33,369 nucleotides of DNA from Bacteroidaceae bacterium. Lineage in GTDB: Bacteria; Bacteroidota; Bacteroidia; Bacteroidales; Bacteroidaceae. The stretch covers positions 1 through 33,369 of the forward strand of contig JAKSLI010000037.1 in the NCBI GenBank assembly GCA_024401305.1. The letters are read 5' to 3'. A program made the position numbers and the translations under genes. A model generated the notes under the pieces. That model worked only from the letters and a program-made list of their open reading frames with translations. It was not told the origin of the DNA and did not search any database. Positions 15,716-25,049 of the stretch are shown piece after piece. Each line of letters starts with the position of its first letter. Within the stretch, counting starts at the first letter, position 1.

Positions 15716-18574
15716 ATGCGAAATCGCCTCTTCATATTCCTCATGCTTCTTGCCGTTGTTTGTACAATGGCAAGTCCTCGCATGTCAAGAGGCAACTATC
15801 GCTTTTATGCTGATGACGACAGCATCGCCATCGATTCCACTAAACCACTTCTTATTGATTCCACAAAGCCGCATCTCCTTGACTCCATTGCAAAGCCGAA
15901 ATCCATGGACGATTCCATCGCAGCCATGATTGCCGCCCACAACAAGGCGATCGACGATTCAATCCGTCTGGACAGCCTTAACCGCAAGAAAGCAAACGGC
16001 ATCGACGCTCCTGTGGAGTTTGAGGCAAAGGATTCCATGGTTTATTTCGCTGGCAGCAAGAATGCCTTCTTCTACGGTAACTCGAATGTGAAATACGAGA
16101 ACATGGACCTGAAGAGCGACCGCGTAAGCCTTTCCATGGACTCATCGCTCGTTCGTGCTACACCTTCCGTTGACTCTCTCGGCAACAAGATTGGTATGCC
16201 AGTCTTCAAGATGGGTAGCGAGGAGTACGAGAGCGACACGATGGCATTCAACTTCAAGACAAAGAAGGGCTTCATCAATGATGTCTATACAGCGCAGGAA
16301 GACGGGTTCCTTACTGCCAAGATATCAAAGCGCGACTCTACGGGCGTGATGTATCTCGCCAAAGGTCGTTACACCACTTGCGATGAAGACCACCCAGACT
16401 TCTACATCGCACTCTCACGCGCGAAGGTGCGTCCAGGCAAGGATGTTGTCTTCGGTCCTGCTTACCTTGTCGTTGCCGATGTGCCGCTGCCATTGGCTAT
16501 TCCTTACGGTTTCTTCCCATTCTCGAAGAGCTATTCAAGCGGTTTCATCATGCCAACCTACGGCGATGAGAATGCTCGTGGTTTCTATCTCCGTGATGGT
16601 GGCTATTACTTTGCCATCAGCGACAAGATGGACCTCAAGCTCATTGGCGAGATCTATACAAAAGGATCGTGGGGAGTCTCTGCCGCATCCAACTACAAGA
16701 AGCGCTACAAATACAGCGGTTCCTTCCTCTTTTCATACCAGAACACGAAGAATGGCGAGAAAGGAATGCCTGACTTCATGGAGCAGAATTCATTCAAGCT
16801 GCAATGGAGCCACCGTCAGGATTCAAAGGCAAATCCGTTCAGCACGCTCTCTGCCAGCATAAACTTCGCGACCTCAAGTTACGAGAAGAACAACCTCACC
16901 TCGATGTACAATCCGCAGACGATGACACAATCCCTGCGAACTTCTTCCGTTTCATGGAACACCTCGTTCTCTTCTCTCGGCATGACACTGAGCAGTTCTG
17001 CCAACCTTGCCCAGAATATGCGCGACACAACTCTCGCCATCACGCTTCCTGACCTCAACATCAACATCTCACGCTTCTATCCGTTCAAGCGCAAGCATGC
17101 TGTGGGCAACGAGCGTTGGTACGAGAAGATTTCCATGTCATATACCGGACGCCTCAGCAACTCCATCACGGCTAAGGAAAGCGAGTTCTTCAAGTCAGGA
17201 TTCATGAAGTTGATGAAGAACGGTATGCAGCACAGCATTCCAATCTCCGGTACTTTCAATGTGCTCAAATACATCAACGTATCTCCAAGTGTTAGCATCA
17301 CAGGTCGCACCTACACCCAACGCAACAAGCGCCATTGGGATGTAGAGCAACAGAAGGCAGTGGAAGAGGAGACGGAATACGGCGTCTATAACATGTTCGG
17401 ATGGAACGCAAGCGTTTCAGCCAACACAAAGCTCTATGGTTTCTACACGCCAAACCGCAAGATCTTCGGCGACAAGATCCTGATGGTTCGTCATGTCATG
17501 ACACCACGCGTCACCTTCTCTTATGCTCCTGACACAAAGAACCACTTCTACAGCGGTTACGACTCTTACCTCGTTTATGACGAAGAAGGCAGACCAAAGT
17601 TTGACACGTCAGGCAATCAGGTGAGAGAATACTACTCTCCTTATTCAAACGGAATGTTCGGCGTGCCAAGCGTCAATAAGTCAGGCTCCTTCAACTTCGA
17701 CCTCTCAAACAACATCGAGATGAAGGTCAAGTCGGAAACCGACTCCATCGGTTACAAGAAGGTCAGCATCATCGATGAACTCGGAGCTTCCATGACATAC
17801 AATCCTCTTGCTGAAACCCGCAAGTGGAGCGACCTCAACATGCGCATTCGTCTCAAACTCACAAAGAGCTACACCTTCAACCTTAACGCCATCTTCGCCA
17901 CTTACGCATACATCATGCAGAACGGACGACCAGTAATCAGCGACAAGACAGAATACAGCTATGGTCGTTTCGGTCGTTTCCAGGGCATGTCGCAGAACCT
18001 TTCCTACACTCTCAACCCACAGAAACTCCGTGAGCTGTTCACTGGCGAAAAGAAGAAAAAGAAAGACAGTTCCAACGACGATGAATACGACACAGGCGTA
18101 AACACCAATGTTGATGATGTGATGGAGAAGGGCAAGCATGCTGCCGAGAACCAAAGTTCAATGGCAGAAACAGACGAAGACGGTTATCTGCTGTTCTCTA
18201 TGCCATGGTCACTCACCTTCGGCTACGGCATTTCCATGCGCGAGGATCTCAGCAACAACTACAAGGAACGCCCTGACGGAACCGTCAGTTTCGGCTATCG
18301 CTTCACGCAAACGCTGAACATGAGCGGAAACATTCAGCTCAGCAAGGGTTGGAACATCAACTTCTCTTCTGGTTACGACTTCGACATGAAGCGTCTCTCC
18401 ATGACCACCGCTTCACTCTCGCGCGACCTCCACTGCTTCAGCATGTCGGCATCCGTCGTCCTTGCGCCTTACACAAGCTACAACTTCTCTTTCCGTTGTA
18501 ACGCAGCGACACTCACCGATGCCCTTAAATACGACAAGCGCTCAGGCTATACGAATATCATTCAGTGGTATTAA
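15716..18574 (+). CDS. LptD-type LPS assembly outer-membrane protein
   Basis: A 952-residue protein that fits the Bacteroidetes 'putative LPS assembly protein LptD' family. A signal peptide (residues about 1-20, MRNRLFIFLMLLAVVCTMAS) is followed by an N-terminal stretch of D-S repeats (about 35-85). Next comes an OstA/LptA-like periplasmic part (FYGNSNVKYENMDLKSDRVSLSMDSS split across 105-135), then a long beta-barrel rich in alternating aromatic and polar residues that ends in NIIQWY. LptD inserts lipopolysaccharide into the outer leaflet together with LptE. A key block is VADVPLPLAIPYGFFPFSKSYSSGFIMP around residue 250. It is larger than E. coli LptD (784 aa) but usual for this group. The ATG at 15716 is required for the signal peptide. 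Confidence 0.85.
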   Translation: MRNRLFIFLMLLAVVCTMASPRMSRGNYRFYADDDSIAIDSTKPLLIDSTKPHLLDSIAKPKSMDDSIAAMIAAHNKAIDDSIRLDSLNRKKANGIDAPVEFEAKDSMVYFAGSKNAFFYGNSNVKYENMDLKSDRVSLSMDSSLVRATPSVDSLGNKIGMPVFKMGSEEYESDTMAFNFKTKKGFINDVYTAQEDGFLTAKISKRDSTGVMYLAKGRYTTCDEDHPDFYIALSRAKVRPGKDVVFGPAYLVVADVPLPLAIPYGFFPFSKSYSSGFIMPTYGDENARGFYLRDGGYYFAISDKMDLKLIGEIYTKGSWGVSAASNYKKRYKYSGSFLFSYQNTKNGEKGMPDFMEQNSFKLQWSHRQDSKANPFSTLSASINFATSSYEKNNLTSMYNPQTMTQSLRTSSVSWNTSFSSLGMTLSSSANLAQNMRDTTLAITLPDLNINISRFYPFKRKHAVGNERWYEKISMSYTGRLSNSITAKESEFFKSGFMKLMKNGMQHSIPISGTFNVLKYINVSPSVSITGRTYTQRNKRHWDVEQQKAVEEETEYGVYNMFGWNASVSANTKLYGFYTPNRKIFGDKILMVRHVMTPRVTFSYAPDTKNHFYSGYDSYLVYDEEGRPKFDTSGNQVREYYSPYSNGMFGVPSVNKSGSFNFDLSNNIEMKVKSETDSIGYKKVSIIDELGASMTYNPLAETRKWSDLNMRIRLKLTKSYTFNLNAIFATYAYIMQNGRPVISDKTEYSYGRFGRFQGMSQNLSYTLNPQKLRELFTGEKKKKKDSSNDDEYDTGVNTNVDDVMEKGKHAAENQSSMAETDEDGYLLFSMPWSLTFGYGISMREDLSNNYKERPDGTVSFGYRFTQTLNMSGNIQLSKGWNINFSSGYDFDMKRLSMTTASLSRDLHCFSMSASVVLAPYTSYNFSFRCNAATLTDALKYDKRSGYTNIIQWY

Positions 18575-18586
18575 GACAATAACAGC

Positions 18587-18631
18587 AACTCCCACGACTC
18601 TGAATATCAGAAATCGTGGGAGTTTATTTTT
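18587..18631 (+). terminator. strong terminator after lptD
   Basis: An 11-bp perfect stem (18587-18597 with 18614-18624), rich in G/C at its core, is followed by TTATTTTT. It begins 13 nt after the lptD stop. Confidence 0.9.
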
Positions 18632-18691
18632 CATTCAATTCCCCAAATCTTCGGCAAAGAAAAAGGCATGTGATACTAAAATCCCTAAAGA

Positions 18692-18735
18692 ATTCCGCAT
18701 AACCTTGTAGTGTTTACTGCAAAGATATGCGGAAT
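18692..18735 (-). terminator. hairpin downstream of hsdR
   Basis: A perfect 10-bp inverted repeat (18692-18701 with 18726-18735, ATTCCGCATA/TATGCGGAAT) with a 24-nt loop lies 76 nt past the hsdR stop. Read leftward it is followed by CTTTAGGG, a poor T-tract. It probably ends the defence operon, but the loop is long. Confidence 0.4.
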
Positions 18736-18810
18736 CTGTTAATAGCATTTCATTTGTCAGAGCTGATTACATTCAGTCTCAATGGTAGGTTTATCGTGGG
18801 ACGGATCAAT

Positions 18811-21800
18811 TCAAACCTTATTAACAATATTGTCGTATATTTCGTTAAACCAAATGTCTTTGAAGAGGTTGTTGACTCTGTCTTCAGTGAGTTTATTATA
18901 TAGGTCTAGCTTTGAATTGATGAAGTCAAGAAGTTCGTCATCTATGACCCCATCAAACTTATCTCGTATGTCATCACGACTGTTTTTCTTGTTGAAGAAA
19001 CCAAGCAATTCCTCATTACTCATGATACGGTCGCGCATACTTTCAAGGTCTGCCTTATCGTCATCGTCCAGATTAAGTCCGTATTGCTCGTTGAGTTGGG
19101 CGATAATCTTGCTGAGATATTCCATCTCTGGCTCTTCATGTCCACCACCTTCACCACCGTTAGGACTCTGACCTTTCATCTTCGTATCCTTACCCTTCAA
19201 TTCCAGTTTCTGTTCTTTCAGGAACTTCACACGGTAGTCTTGCAGACGAGCCTCATTAAGCACCTCGTATGGAAGTTTCTCCTTTTCGCATTCTATCTTC
19301 TTTTGAAGAGCGTATGCAAACGGATAGAGACTCATCAACTCTGTGTCAGTAAAAGATATTATCTGGCTAAGGAATCCGAAAAGTTTGTAGTATCTGCCAC
19401 ATGTCTTGCGAAGTTCCTTCTGAGTATCATTGTCAAGTTTCTCCTTAACAACATCACTTATACGATCAAGTACAACGTTCATCTGGGAACGGTACGCTGT
19501 ATCTTTGCTTGTAGAGAAGTAATACTTAGCAAACTCCTGAACGTCGGTCAGCGTGAACACATTGAATGAATATAACTTATCCTGAATATCATAAAGCGTG
19601 TCAGGATCAGTCTCGTCACTTTCATCCATCTTGTTCTTTCCATAATATTTCTGGAAGTCCTTGCGTATCTCTTCTGGATCATTGACGAAGTCAAGCACCA
19701 TCGTAGAATCCTTACCACCCGTCTTGCGGTTAAGGCGTGAAAGAGTCTGCACACTACTTGTTCCACCAAGCTTCTTGTCCACAAACATGGTGTGAAGCAG
19801 CGGTTCGTCAAAACCTGTCTGATACTTGTTGGCAACAATCAGGATTCTGTATTTAGGAAGCTTGAAAGCGTCTGGGATTGACGTACCCTTAGGAAGATTA
19901 TTCATCATTGATTCTGTATAATCCTTATCATCATCTTCCCTTACGGAACCAGAGAATGCCACCAATGCCCTATATGGCAGTCTCATTTCCTGCATTATGC
20001 TGTCAAACTTCTTCTTGTATCTTACAGCATGAAGACGGCTCCTTGTCACGAGCATAGCCCTTGCCTTACCACCAATCTCCTTCTCTGTCTGGGACACGAA
20101 GTGTTCGAGCATAATGCGTGTCTTACGCTCTATTGCCCTATCCTGTATGTCGGCATAACTGCCAAGCAGTCGCATAGCCTTCTTACGTTCATACTCCTTG
20201 TCCGGCATCTTGACATTCTGCACAAGATAATAGTAACGCTCGAATGACATATAGTGCTCCATCACGTCAAGGATAAATTCCTCCTTGATAGCCTGTTCCA
20301 TTGTGTAGGTGTCAAAAGGCTCCTTTGTGCCATACTCACGCTCGCAGAACAGTTCTATGGTTTTTCCTTTTGGAGTCGCCGTGAATGCGAAGAAAGAAAT
20401 GTTGCGCTTTCTACCGCCACGTCTCATTTCCTCTTCAATGATATCATTCAGCTTATCCTCCTCATCGTTCTCTTCTTCAATATCCTCGTCAAAGATAGAC
20501 GCTTCACGGAGAGACAGTGCCCTACGCATCTGACGTGCATTCTCTCCACTCTGGCTTGAGTGTGCCTCGTCTATGATTACAGCATACGTCCTGTCTGGGA
20601 ATCGCTTTATGGTATCGCTAATCTCCTTAAACTTTTGGATCGTAGTCACGATGACATTCTTTCCTTCCTGAATGACACGCCTCAGCGATTGGCTACTGGT
20701 CTCATCGCTTTTCAAACCCTTATCGCCAATATACACAATCTCCTGTGGCTGTCTCTCAAACTGCTTCAGGTTCGACTGCAACTGAACGTTCAATACACGT
20801 CGATCAGTTACGACGATGGTACAGTCAAACAGCGATTTCTCATCATCGTAGTTCTGATAGAAGTTGCTCAGCCTGTAAGCAAGCCATGTTATGGTGTTCG
20901 ACTTTCCCGAGCCAGCAGAATGCTGTATGAGATAGTTGTGTCCTACTCCCTGCTCTCTTACCTTATTGAGCAAAGCCTTAACTGCACGCCTCTGATGGTA
21001 GCGAGGGAAGATAAGGGCTTCCTTCGGTTCATCTTCTACGTTTCCTGTCTCCTCGTTATATTTCTTTTCGATAGTCACCTGCACACCAATGAAGCTTTCT
21101 ATAAGTTCCATCAGCGAGTCTTTCCTAAGCAAGTCTTCCCAGATATAGCCTGTTCTGTAGCCACTATCATGAGGTTTCACACCTTTGTTCTTATACTCTT
21201 TGTTGTAAGGGAAGAATCGTGTGTTCTGTCCATCCAACTTTGTTGTCATGTATGCCTCTTCCGTTCCTATGGCGAAATGCACAAGACAACGTTTGAACTC
21301 AAGGAACTTCTCACCCTTCACCTGTCTGTCCATCATGTATTGCTTGATAGCTTCATGATGTTTCTGCCCAGTGAGAGTGTTCTTTAGTTCTATCGTTATT
21401 ATAGGCAGACCGTTGAGGAATATGCAAAGGTCTATCTCGTTGTTGTTTTTACGAGAATACTGCAACTGTCGCACTATAGACAGACGGTTCTTCCTGTACA
21501 GTTCTGCGTGTTCCGGAGTCTTGTTGCTTACAGGCTTGAAGTAAGCGAGGTCAAAGTGACAACCAGACAAGTCCAACTGGTTACGAAGCAGATGGAGTGT
21601 GCCGGCAGGTGCTATTACGTCGCTGCCAGTCTTCTTCTTTGGAAGTACGCCCAAATGTTGTGTCATCACCTTATCCACTCTGTCGCAGATAGCCTTGCGT
21701 GCAACACTCTCGCTGCCCTTGCTGTTCACAAGGCGCGAATACATCTTTGGCTGACTGTCTTTCAGAAAGGCAATCAGTTCGTCGGGTATCAAACACCAGT

Positions 21801-21921
21801 CTTTGTCGTACTTTGTGTGATCCACCTGTGTGTATTCATAGTCGCTATAGCTGTCTGTGTTTGATACAAGAAAACCCACTATATATTCTTCGAAGTCCGT
21901 TTCGTTCAGGAATCCTGGCAT
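18811..21921 (-). CDS. hsdR: type I restriction enzyme, restriction subunit R
   Basis: A 1036-residue motor and nuclease subunit of a type I restriction-modification enzyme. Near the N-terminus is the PD-(D/E)XK nuclease core, D164 then E178-x-K180 in IDLCIFLNGLPIITIELK. The SF2 helicase/translocase follows: Walker A HSAGSGKS at 334-341, DEAH box at 451-454 in VIIDEAHSSQSG, then VANKYQTGFDEP and LSRLNRKTGGKDS in the second RecA-like domain. The C-terminal 300 residues should bind the MTase core. All catalytic residues are present, so the gene looks functional. It follows hsdS by 14 nt and ends the leftward operon. The order M, S, R with R last is a common layout. Confidence 0.96.
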   Translation of the reverse strand: MPGFLNETDFEEYIVGFLVSNTDSYSDYEYTQVDHTKYDKDWCLIPDELIAFLKDSQPKMYSRLVNSKGSESVARKAICDRVDKVMTQHLGVLPKKKTGSDVIAPAGTLHLLRNQLDLSGCHFDLAYFKPVSNKTPEHAELYRKNRLSIVRQLQYSRKNNNEIDLCIFLNGLPIITIELKNTLTGQKHHEAIKQYMMDRQVKGEKFLEFKRCLVHFAIGTEEAYMTTKLDGQNTRFFPYNKEYKNKGVKPHDSGYRTGYIWEDLLRKDSLMELIESFIGVQVTIEKKYNEETGNVEDEPKEALIFPRYHQRRAVKALLNKVREQGVGHNYLIQHSAGSGKSNTITWLAYRLSNFYQNYDDEKSLFDCTIVVTDRRVLNVQLQSNLKQFERQPQEIVYIGDKGLKSDETSSQSLRRVIQEGKNVIVTTIQKFKEISDTIKRFPDRTYAVIIDEAHSSQSGENARQMRRALSLREASIFDEDIEEENDEEDKLNDIIEEEMRRGGRKRNISFFAFTATPKGKTIELFCEREYGTKEPFDTYTMEQAIKEEFILDVMEHYMSFERYYYLVQNVKMPDKEYERKKAMRLLGSYADIQDRAIERKTRIMLEHFVSQTEKEIGGKARAMLVTRSRLHAVRYKKKFDSIMQEMRLPYRALVAFSGSVREDDDKDYTESMMNNLPKGTSIPDAFKLPKYRILIVANKYQTGFDEPLLHTMFVDKKLGGTSSVQTLSRLNRKTGGKDSTMVLDFVNDPEEIRKDFQKYYGKNKMDESDETDPDTLYDIQDKLYSFNVFTLTDVQEFAKYYFSTSKDTAYRSQMNVVLDRISDVVKEKLDNDTQKELRKTCGRYYKLFGFLSQIISFTDTELMSLYPFAYALQKKIECEKEKLPYEVLNEARLQDYRVKFLKEQKLELKGKDTKMKGQSPNGGEGGGHEEPEMEYLSKIIAQLNEQYGLNLDDDDKADLESMRDRIMSNEELLGFFNKKNSRDDIRDKFDGVIDDELLDFINSKLDLYNKLTEDRVNNLFKDIWFNEIYDNIVNKV

Positions 21922-21935
21922 AGCGTTACTGTTTT

Positions 21936-23285
21936 TTATTCGTTAGGAGTCCAGTCTCTTACATCCACCTGACCGGTAACGGCTTCTGTAATAAGGGACT
22001 GCTTATATGATTTCAAATCCTCTATCTGAGATTTTAGTTCGGAGATAAGAGAGTCTATCTTTGAAGTTTGTGAGTCAAGGAAAGAGGCAATCTGTTCTTG
22101 TTCGTCTATTGGGGGAACTGAAATAGTTGTATTTCCTAATTTATCCTTAGTGAAATGAGGAATTGTAGCTACATTACTTACCATTTCAATATAGCCTTTT
22201 TCAACTATAGATCTTACGAAATAACAAATGTATTTATTTTCCATTTTCTTATTTCCTCGTACAATCATAATTGAATTCTGTATCATTGTTTCAGGTGTAG
22301 GCTCTTCTATAATAGCACAGCCTCCAGCACCAGCACCACCTTCAACAATTAGCATATCACCAATTTCGACTTGATAAGAGTTTTGCTCCTTCTCCGTAAA
22401 ATACATTTCTTTAAGGTCACTTGTGTCAATACCAGAGAAATGGACATCTTTTGCACAAATGTATTTCTTAAGATGTATTGCATCAGATGTTTTTGACAAA
22501 GAGAGCATTTTCCCTAATATTATTTTTGATATTCGTCTTAAAGGCAAAGTACTCCAATGCTCTGGAATCTCCCCAATCCAATCTACTCCGCTATCTTTCA
22601 TGGGAGCATCAGGATTAAGACCTTTGGTTACAGTTTCGGATATAAGAGAAAAACGATACTTTTCCATATCACTTATCATCTTCTCCTTTTCTGTAATGAC
22701 AGCATTTATCTTTGACACCTGTGAGTCAAGATAACTGACTATTTTTGCCGCATTGTCAACAGAAGGAACTAATACAGCGACTTCTTTTAGAATAGTCTGA
22801 GTTATACTGAACACCTTTATTCCATAAACATTTGAACGAATCTGACTTCGCCATAATGCAGATTGGAATAAATAAGCCCAGTACTTTGATATAGTATTAT
22901 CGAACGGCCTTGCAACAAGAGAGTGGTAACCTGCATATATTCCTTCTCTATCTATATAGGCGCAATTACCACATCCGTCCAAATCCTCAGAAGTATCAGC
23001 AAATATAAAATCACCAGGATATACTTTGCAGTTGTCGTTATCTTTTGTTATCTTGTCAGGAACAAAACGCAACAAACAATCGTCAGTATGTACACCTGTG
23101 TTTTGCTTGCTATGTATCTGCCCATAGCTGATTACAGGATGTCCTACTTCTGTTAGATCGGCTTTTGTAATTGTAAGCCCCTTGCAAAAAGAGAAAAGCC
23201 TCTTCATCGGCATAACCTCCCAATGCTCAGGAACACTTCCCAACCACTGTACACCAGAATCCTTATATCGTTCGTATTTCTTCAT
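21936..23285 (-). CDS. hsdS: type I restriction enzyme, specificity subunit S
   Basis: A 449-residue two-TRD specificity subunit. Two half-repeats are visible: GSVPEHWEVMPMKRL (17-30) against GEIPEHWSTLPLRRI (238-252), and the spacer helices YLDSQVSKINAVI (185-197) against FLDSQTSKIDSLI near residue 405. Target-recognition domain 1 spans about 25-175 and domain 2 about 250-400. Each reads one half of a bipartite target site, which cannot be predicted here. No frameshift or truncation is seen. The start is 12 nt after hsdM. The TRD-coding parts look more AT-rich than hsdM and hsdR, as is usual for exchanged TRDs. Confidence 0.95.
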   Translation of the reverse strand: MKKYERYKDSGVQWLGSVPEHWEVMPMKRLFSFCKGLTITKADLTEVGHPVISYGQIHSKQNTGVHTDDCLLRFVPDKITKDNDNCKVYPGDFIFADTSEDLDGCGNCAYIDREGIYAGYHSLVARPFDNTISKYWAYLFQSALWRSQIRSNVYGIKVFSITQTILKEVAVLVPSVDNAAKIVSYLDSQVSKINAVITEKEKMISDMEKYRFSLISETVTKGLNPDAPMKDSGVDWIGEIPEHWSTLPLRRISKIILGKMLSLSKTSDAIHLKKYICAKDVHFSGIDTSDLKEMYFTEKEQNSYQVEIGDMLIVEGGAGAGGCAIIEEPTPETMIQNSIMIVRGNKKMENKYICYFVRSIVEKGYIEMVSNVATIPHFTKDKLGNTTISVPPIDEQEQIASFLDSQTSKIDSLISELKSQIEDLKSYKQSLITEAVTGQVDVRDWTPNE

Positions 23286-23297
23286 CTATAGTGTTTG

Positions 23298-25040
23298 TTA
23301 TGCAAAAAGAGACTTTAGCAATGATGTCACCTTCTCCTCGCTCACCTTGATTCGCTCAGCAATAGCAGCAGAAGGTTCTGGCTGCTCATACTGATAGAAG
23401 TAGCGAGTGAAGTTTATCTCGTAGTTTACGCGAGTCTTTGAGAGTTCTAGCCATGACTCTGGGTCGATGTGTGGCAGTACCTCCGTCTTGAAATACTCAT
23501 GCACGTTCTGAATGTCGAGAGGTACAGACTCCGTATCGCGCTTTGAAGTGTCTGCCACCTTCTTGCCAGCCTTCATCACTACATTACCACTCTCATCGCG
23601 AAGAGGTTGCTCTACGACAAGCTGATAGTTGCCGAAGAACTGATTAGGAAATATCTTGCAATGCTCACCTTCTTCAAACGCAAGATAAATCTTCAGCACC
23701 TCTCTTACGTCCTCCTTTGGGCGAATCTTATTGCGCTTGTTGCCAAAGCTCTTTGGCTCAGATTCGCAGAAGGATGTTGCATCAATAAGTTGCACTTTAC
23801 CTCTACGCTCCGCACTCTTGTTATTGGTGAGGAACCAAATGTATGTATTGATACCTGTGTTATAGAAGAGGTCCTTTGGCAATGCAACAATACACTCCAA
23901 CAGGTCGCTCTCTATTATCCACTTGCGGATATAGCTTTCACCACTGCCAGCACCACCGCTGAAAAGAGGAGAGCCATTGGTAACTACTGCCATGCGGCTT
24001 GTGCCGTCCTTCTTCATCTTGCTTATCATGTGCTGGATGAAGAGTAGCTGTCCATCGCTGGTGCGTGGAGTTCCAGCATAAAAGCGACCTTCAGGATCTT
24101 GACATTCCTTGAGAATGGTATCCTGATCCTTCTTCCATGTCACACCGTATGGTGGGTTCGCCATGATATAGTCAAAGTACTTTCCCTTGAACTGGTCATC
24201 GGTAAGGGTGTTGCCAAGCCTGATGTTGTCAGCATCGCCATCAGTAACGAGAGCTTCACTCTTTGCTATGGCATACGACATCTCGTTGAGTTCCTGACCG
24301 AAGGTGATGATGGTAGGCTTGATACCATCTGCACAAAGTTCCTCAAGGATATACTTACGACCGAGGTTCACCATACCACCTGTTCCGCAGGTAGGGTCGT
24401 AGATGGAGCGGATAACATTTCCTCCTGATAGAGTCTCCTTGTCTGGGGTGAAGAGAATAGCGTTTATCAGTCGGATAACATCACGAGGGGTAAAGTGCTC
24501 TCCGGCAGTCTCATTGCTGAAGTCGTTGGCTATACGCAGAATCTCCTCAAAGACATAGCCCATGTCGTGGTTGTCCATGGCAGAGAGTGAGAAGTCAAGT
24601 CCTTCAAACTCCTGCACCAAGGCGAAGAGGAGTTTGTTGCGATTGAGGCGAGCGATGACCTTGTCAAACTCAAAGTGCGTAAAGATGTCACGCACCTCCT
24701 CGTTGAAACCGTTAAGGTAGTTCGTGAAGTTGATGGTGATGTTGGCAGCATCATCCTTCAGAGTCTTGAAAGTATGGCGGGAGGTATTATAGAACTTCAA
24801 TCCGCCAGCAGCCTTGCGGAGCACAGGTTTCAGTTTGTCCTCCGTTAGCTTCTCGTGGAACTTCTCATACTGCTCACGCACCTTCTTGTTGACTGGTGCC
24901 AACATGCAGTCAAGACGTCGCAGAACGACGAAAGGCAATATCACATCACCAATCTCGTTCTTCTTGAATGTATCTCTCAGCACAGTGTCCAGAATGTTCC
25001 AGACAAAGCTGAGGTCTGGTTTCTTATTATTGTTGTCCAT
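23298..25040 (-). CDS. hsdM: type I restriction enzyme, methyltransferase subunit M
   Basis: A 580-residue N6-adenine DNA methyltransferase. An N-terminal helical domain (about 8-150) is followed by the AdoMet-binding motif I DPTCGTGG at 215-222 and the catalytic motif IV NPPY at 295-298 in MANPPYGVTW. The N-terminal 'LSFVWNILDTVLRDTFKKNE' and 'LPFVVLRRLDCM' blocks are typical HsdM_N. With HsdS it methylates the host target site; with HsdR it restricts unmodified DNA. It begins 9 nt after the stop of the 320-residue gene, so it is most probably translated from the same message as that gene and the ATPase. Confidence 0.96.
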   Translation of the reverse strand: MDNNNKKPDLSFVWNILDTVLRDTFKKNEIGDVILPFVVLRRLDCMLAPVNKKVREQYEKFHEKLTEDKLKPVLRKAAGGLKFYNTSRHTFKTLKDDAANITINFTNYLNGFNEEVRDIFTHFEFDKVIARLNRNKLLFALVQEFEGLDFSLSAMDNHDMGYVFEEILRIANDFSNETAGEHFTPRDVIRLINAILFTPDKETLSGGNVIRSIYDPTCGTGGMVNLGRKYILEELCADGIKPTIITFGQELNEMSYAIAKSEALVTDGDADNIRLGNTLTDDQFKGKYFDYIMANPPYGVTWKKDQDTILKECQDPEGRFYAGTPRTSDGQLLFIQHMISKMKKDGTSRMAVVTNGSPLFSGGAGSGESYIRKWIIESDLLECIVALPKDLFYNTGINTYIWFLTNNKSAERRGKVQLIDATSFCESEPKSFGNKRNKIRPKEDVREVLKIYLAFEEGEHCKIFPNQFFGNYQLVVEQPLRDESGNVVMKAGKKVADTSKRDTESVPLDIQNVHEYFKTEVLPHIDPESWLELSKTRVNYEINFTRYFYQYEQPEPSAAIAERIKVSEEKVTSLLKSLFA

Positions 25041-25049
25041 TTGTTTCGG

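Noticed and set aside
20560-21387. Rightward 275-residue frame opposite hsdR
   Set aside because: It lies entirely antisense to the hsdR helicase region, whose motifs are intact.
22085-23210. Phase-variable invertible hsdS locus
   Set aside because: Only one S gene is present, no inverted TRD copy and no recombinase gene were found in the window.
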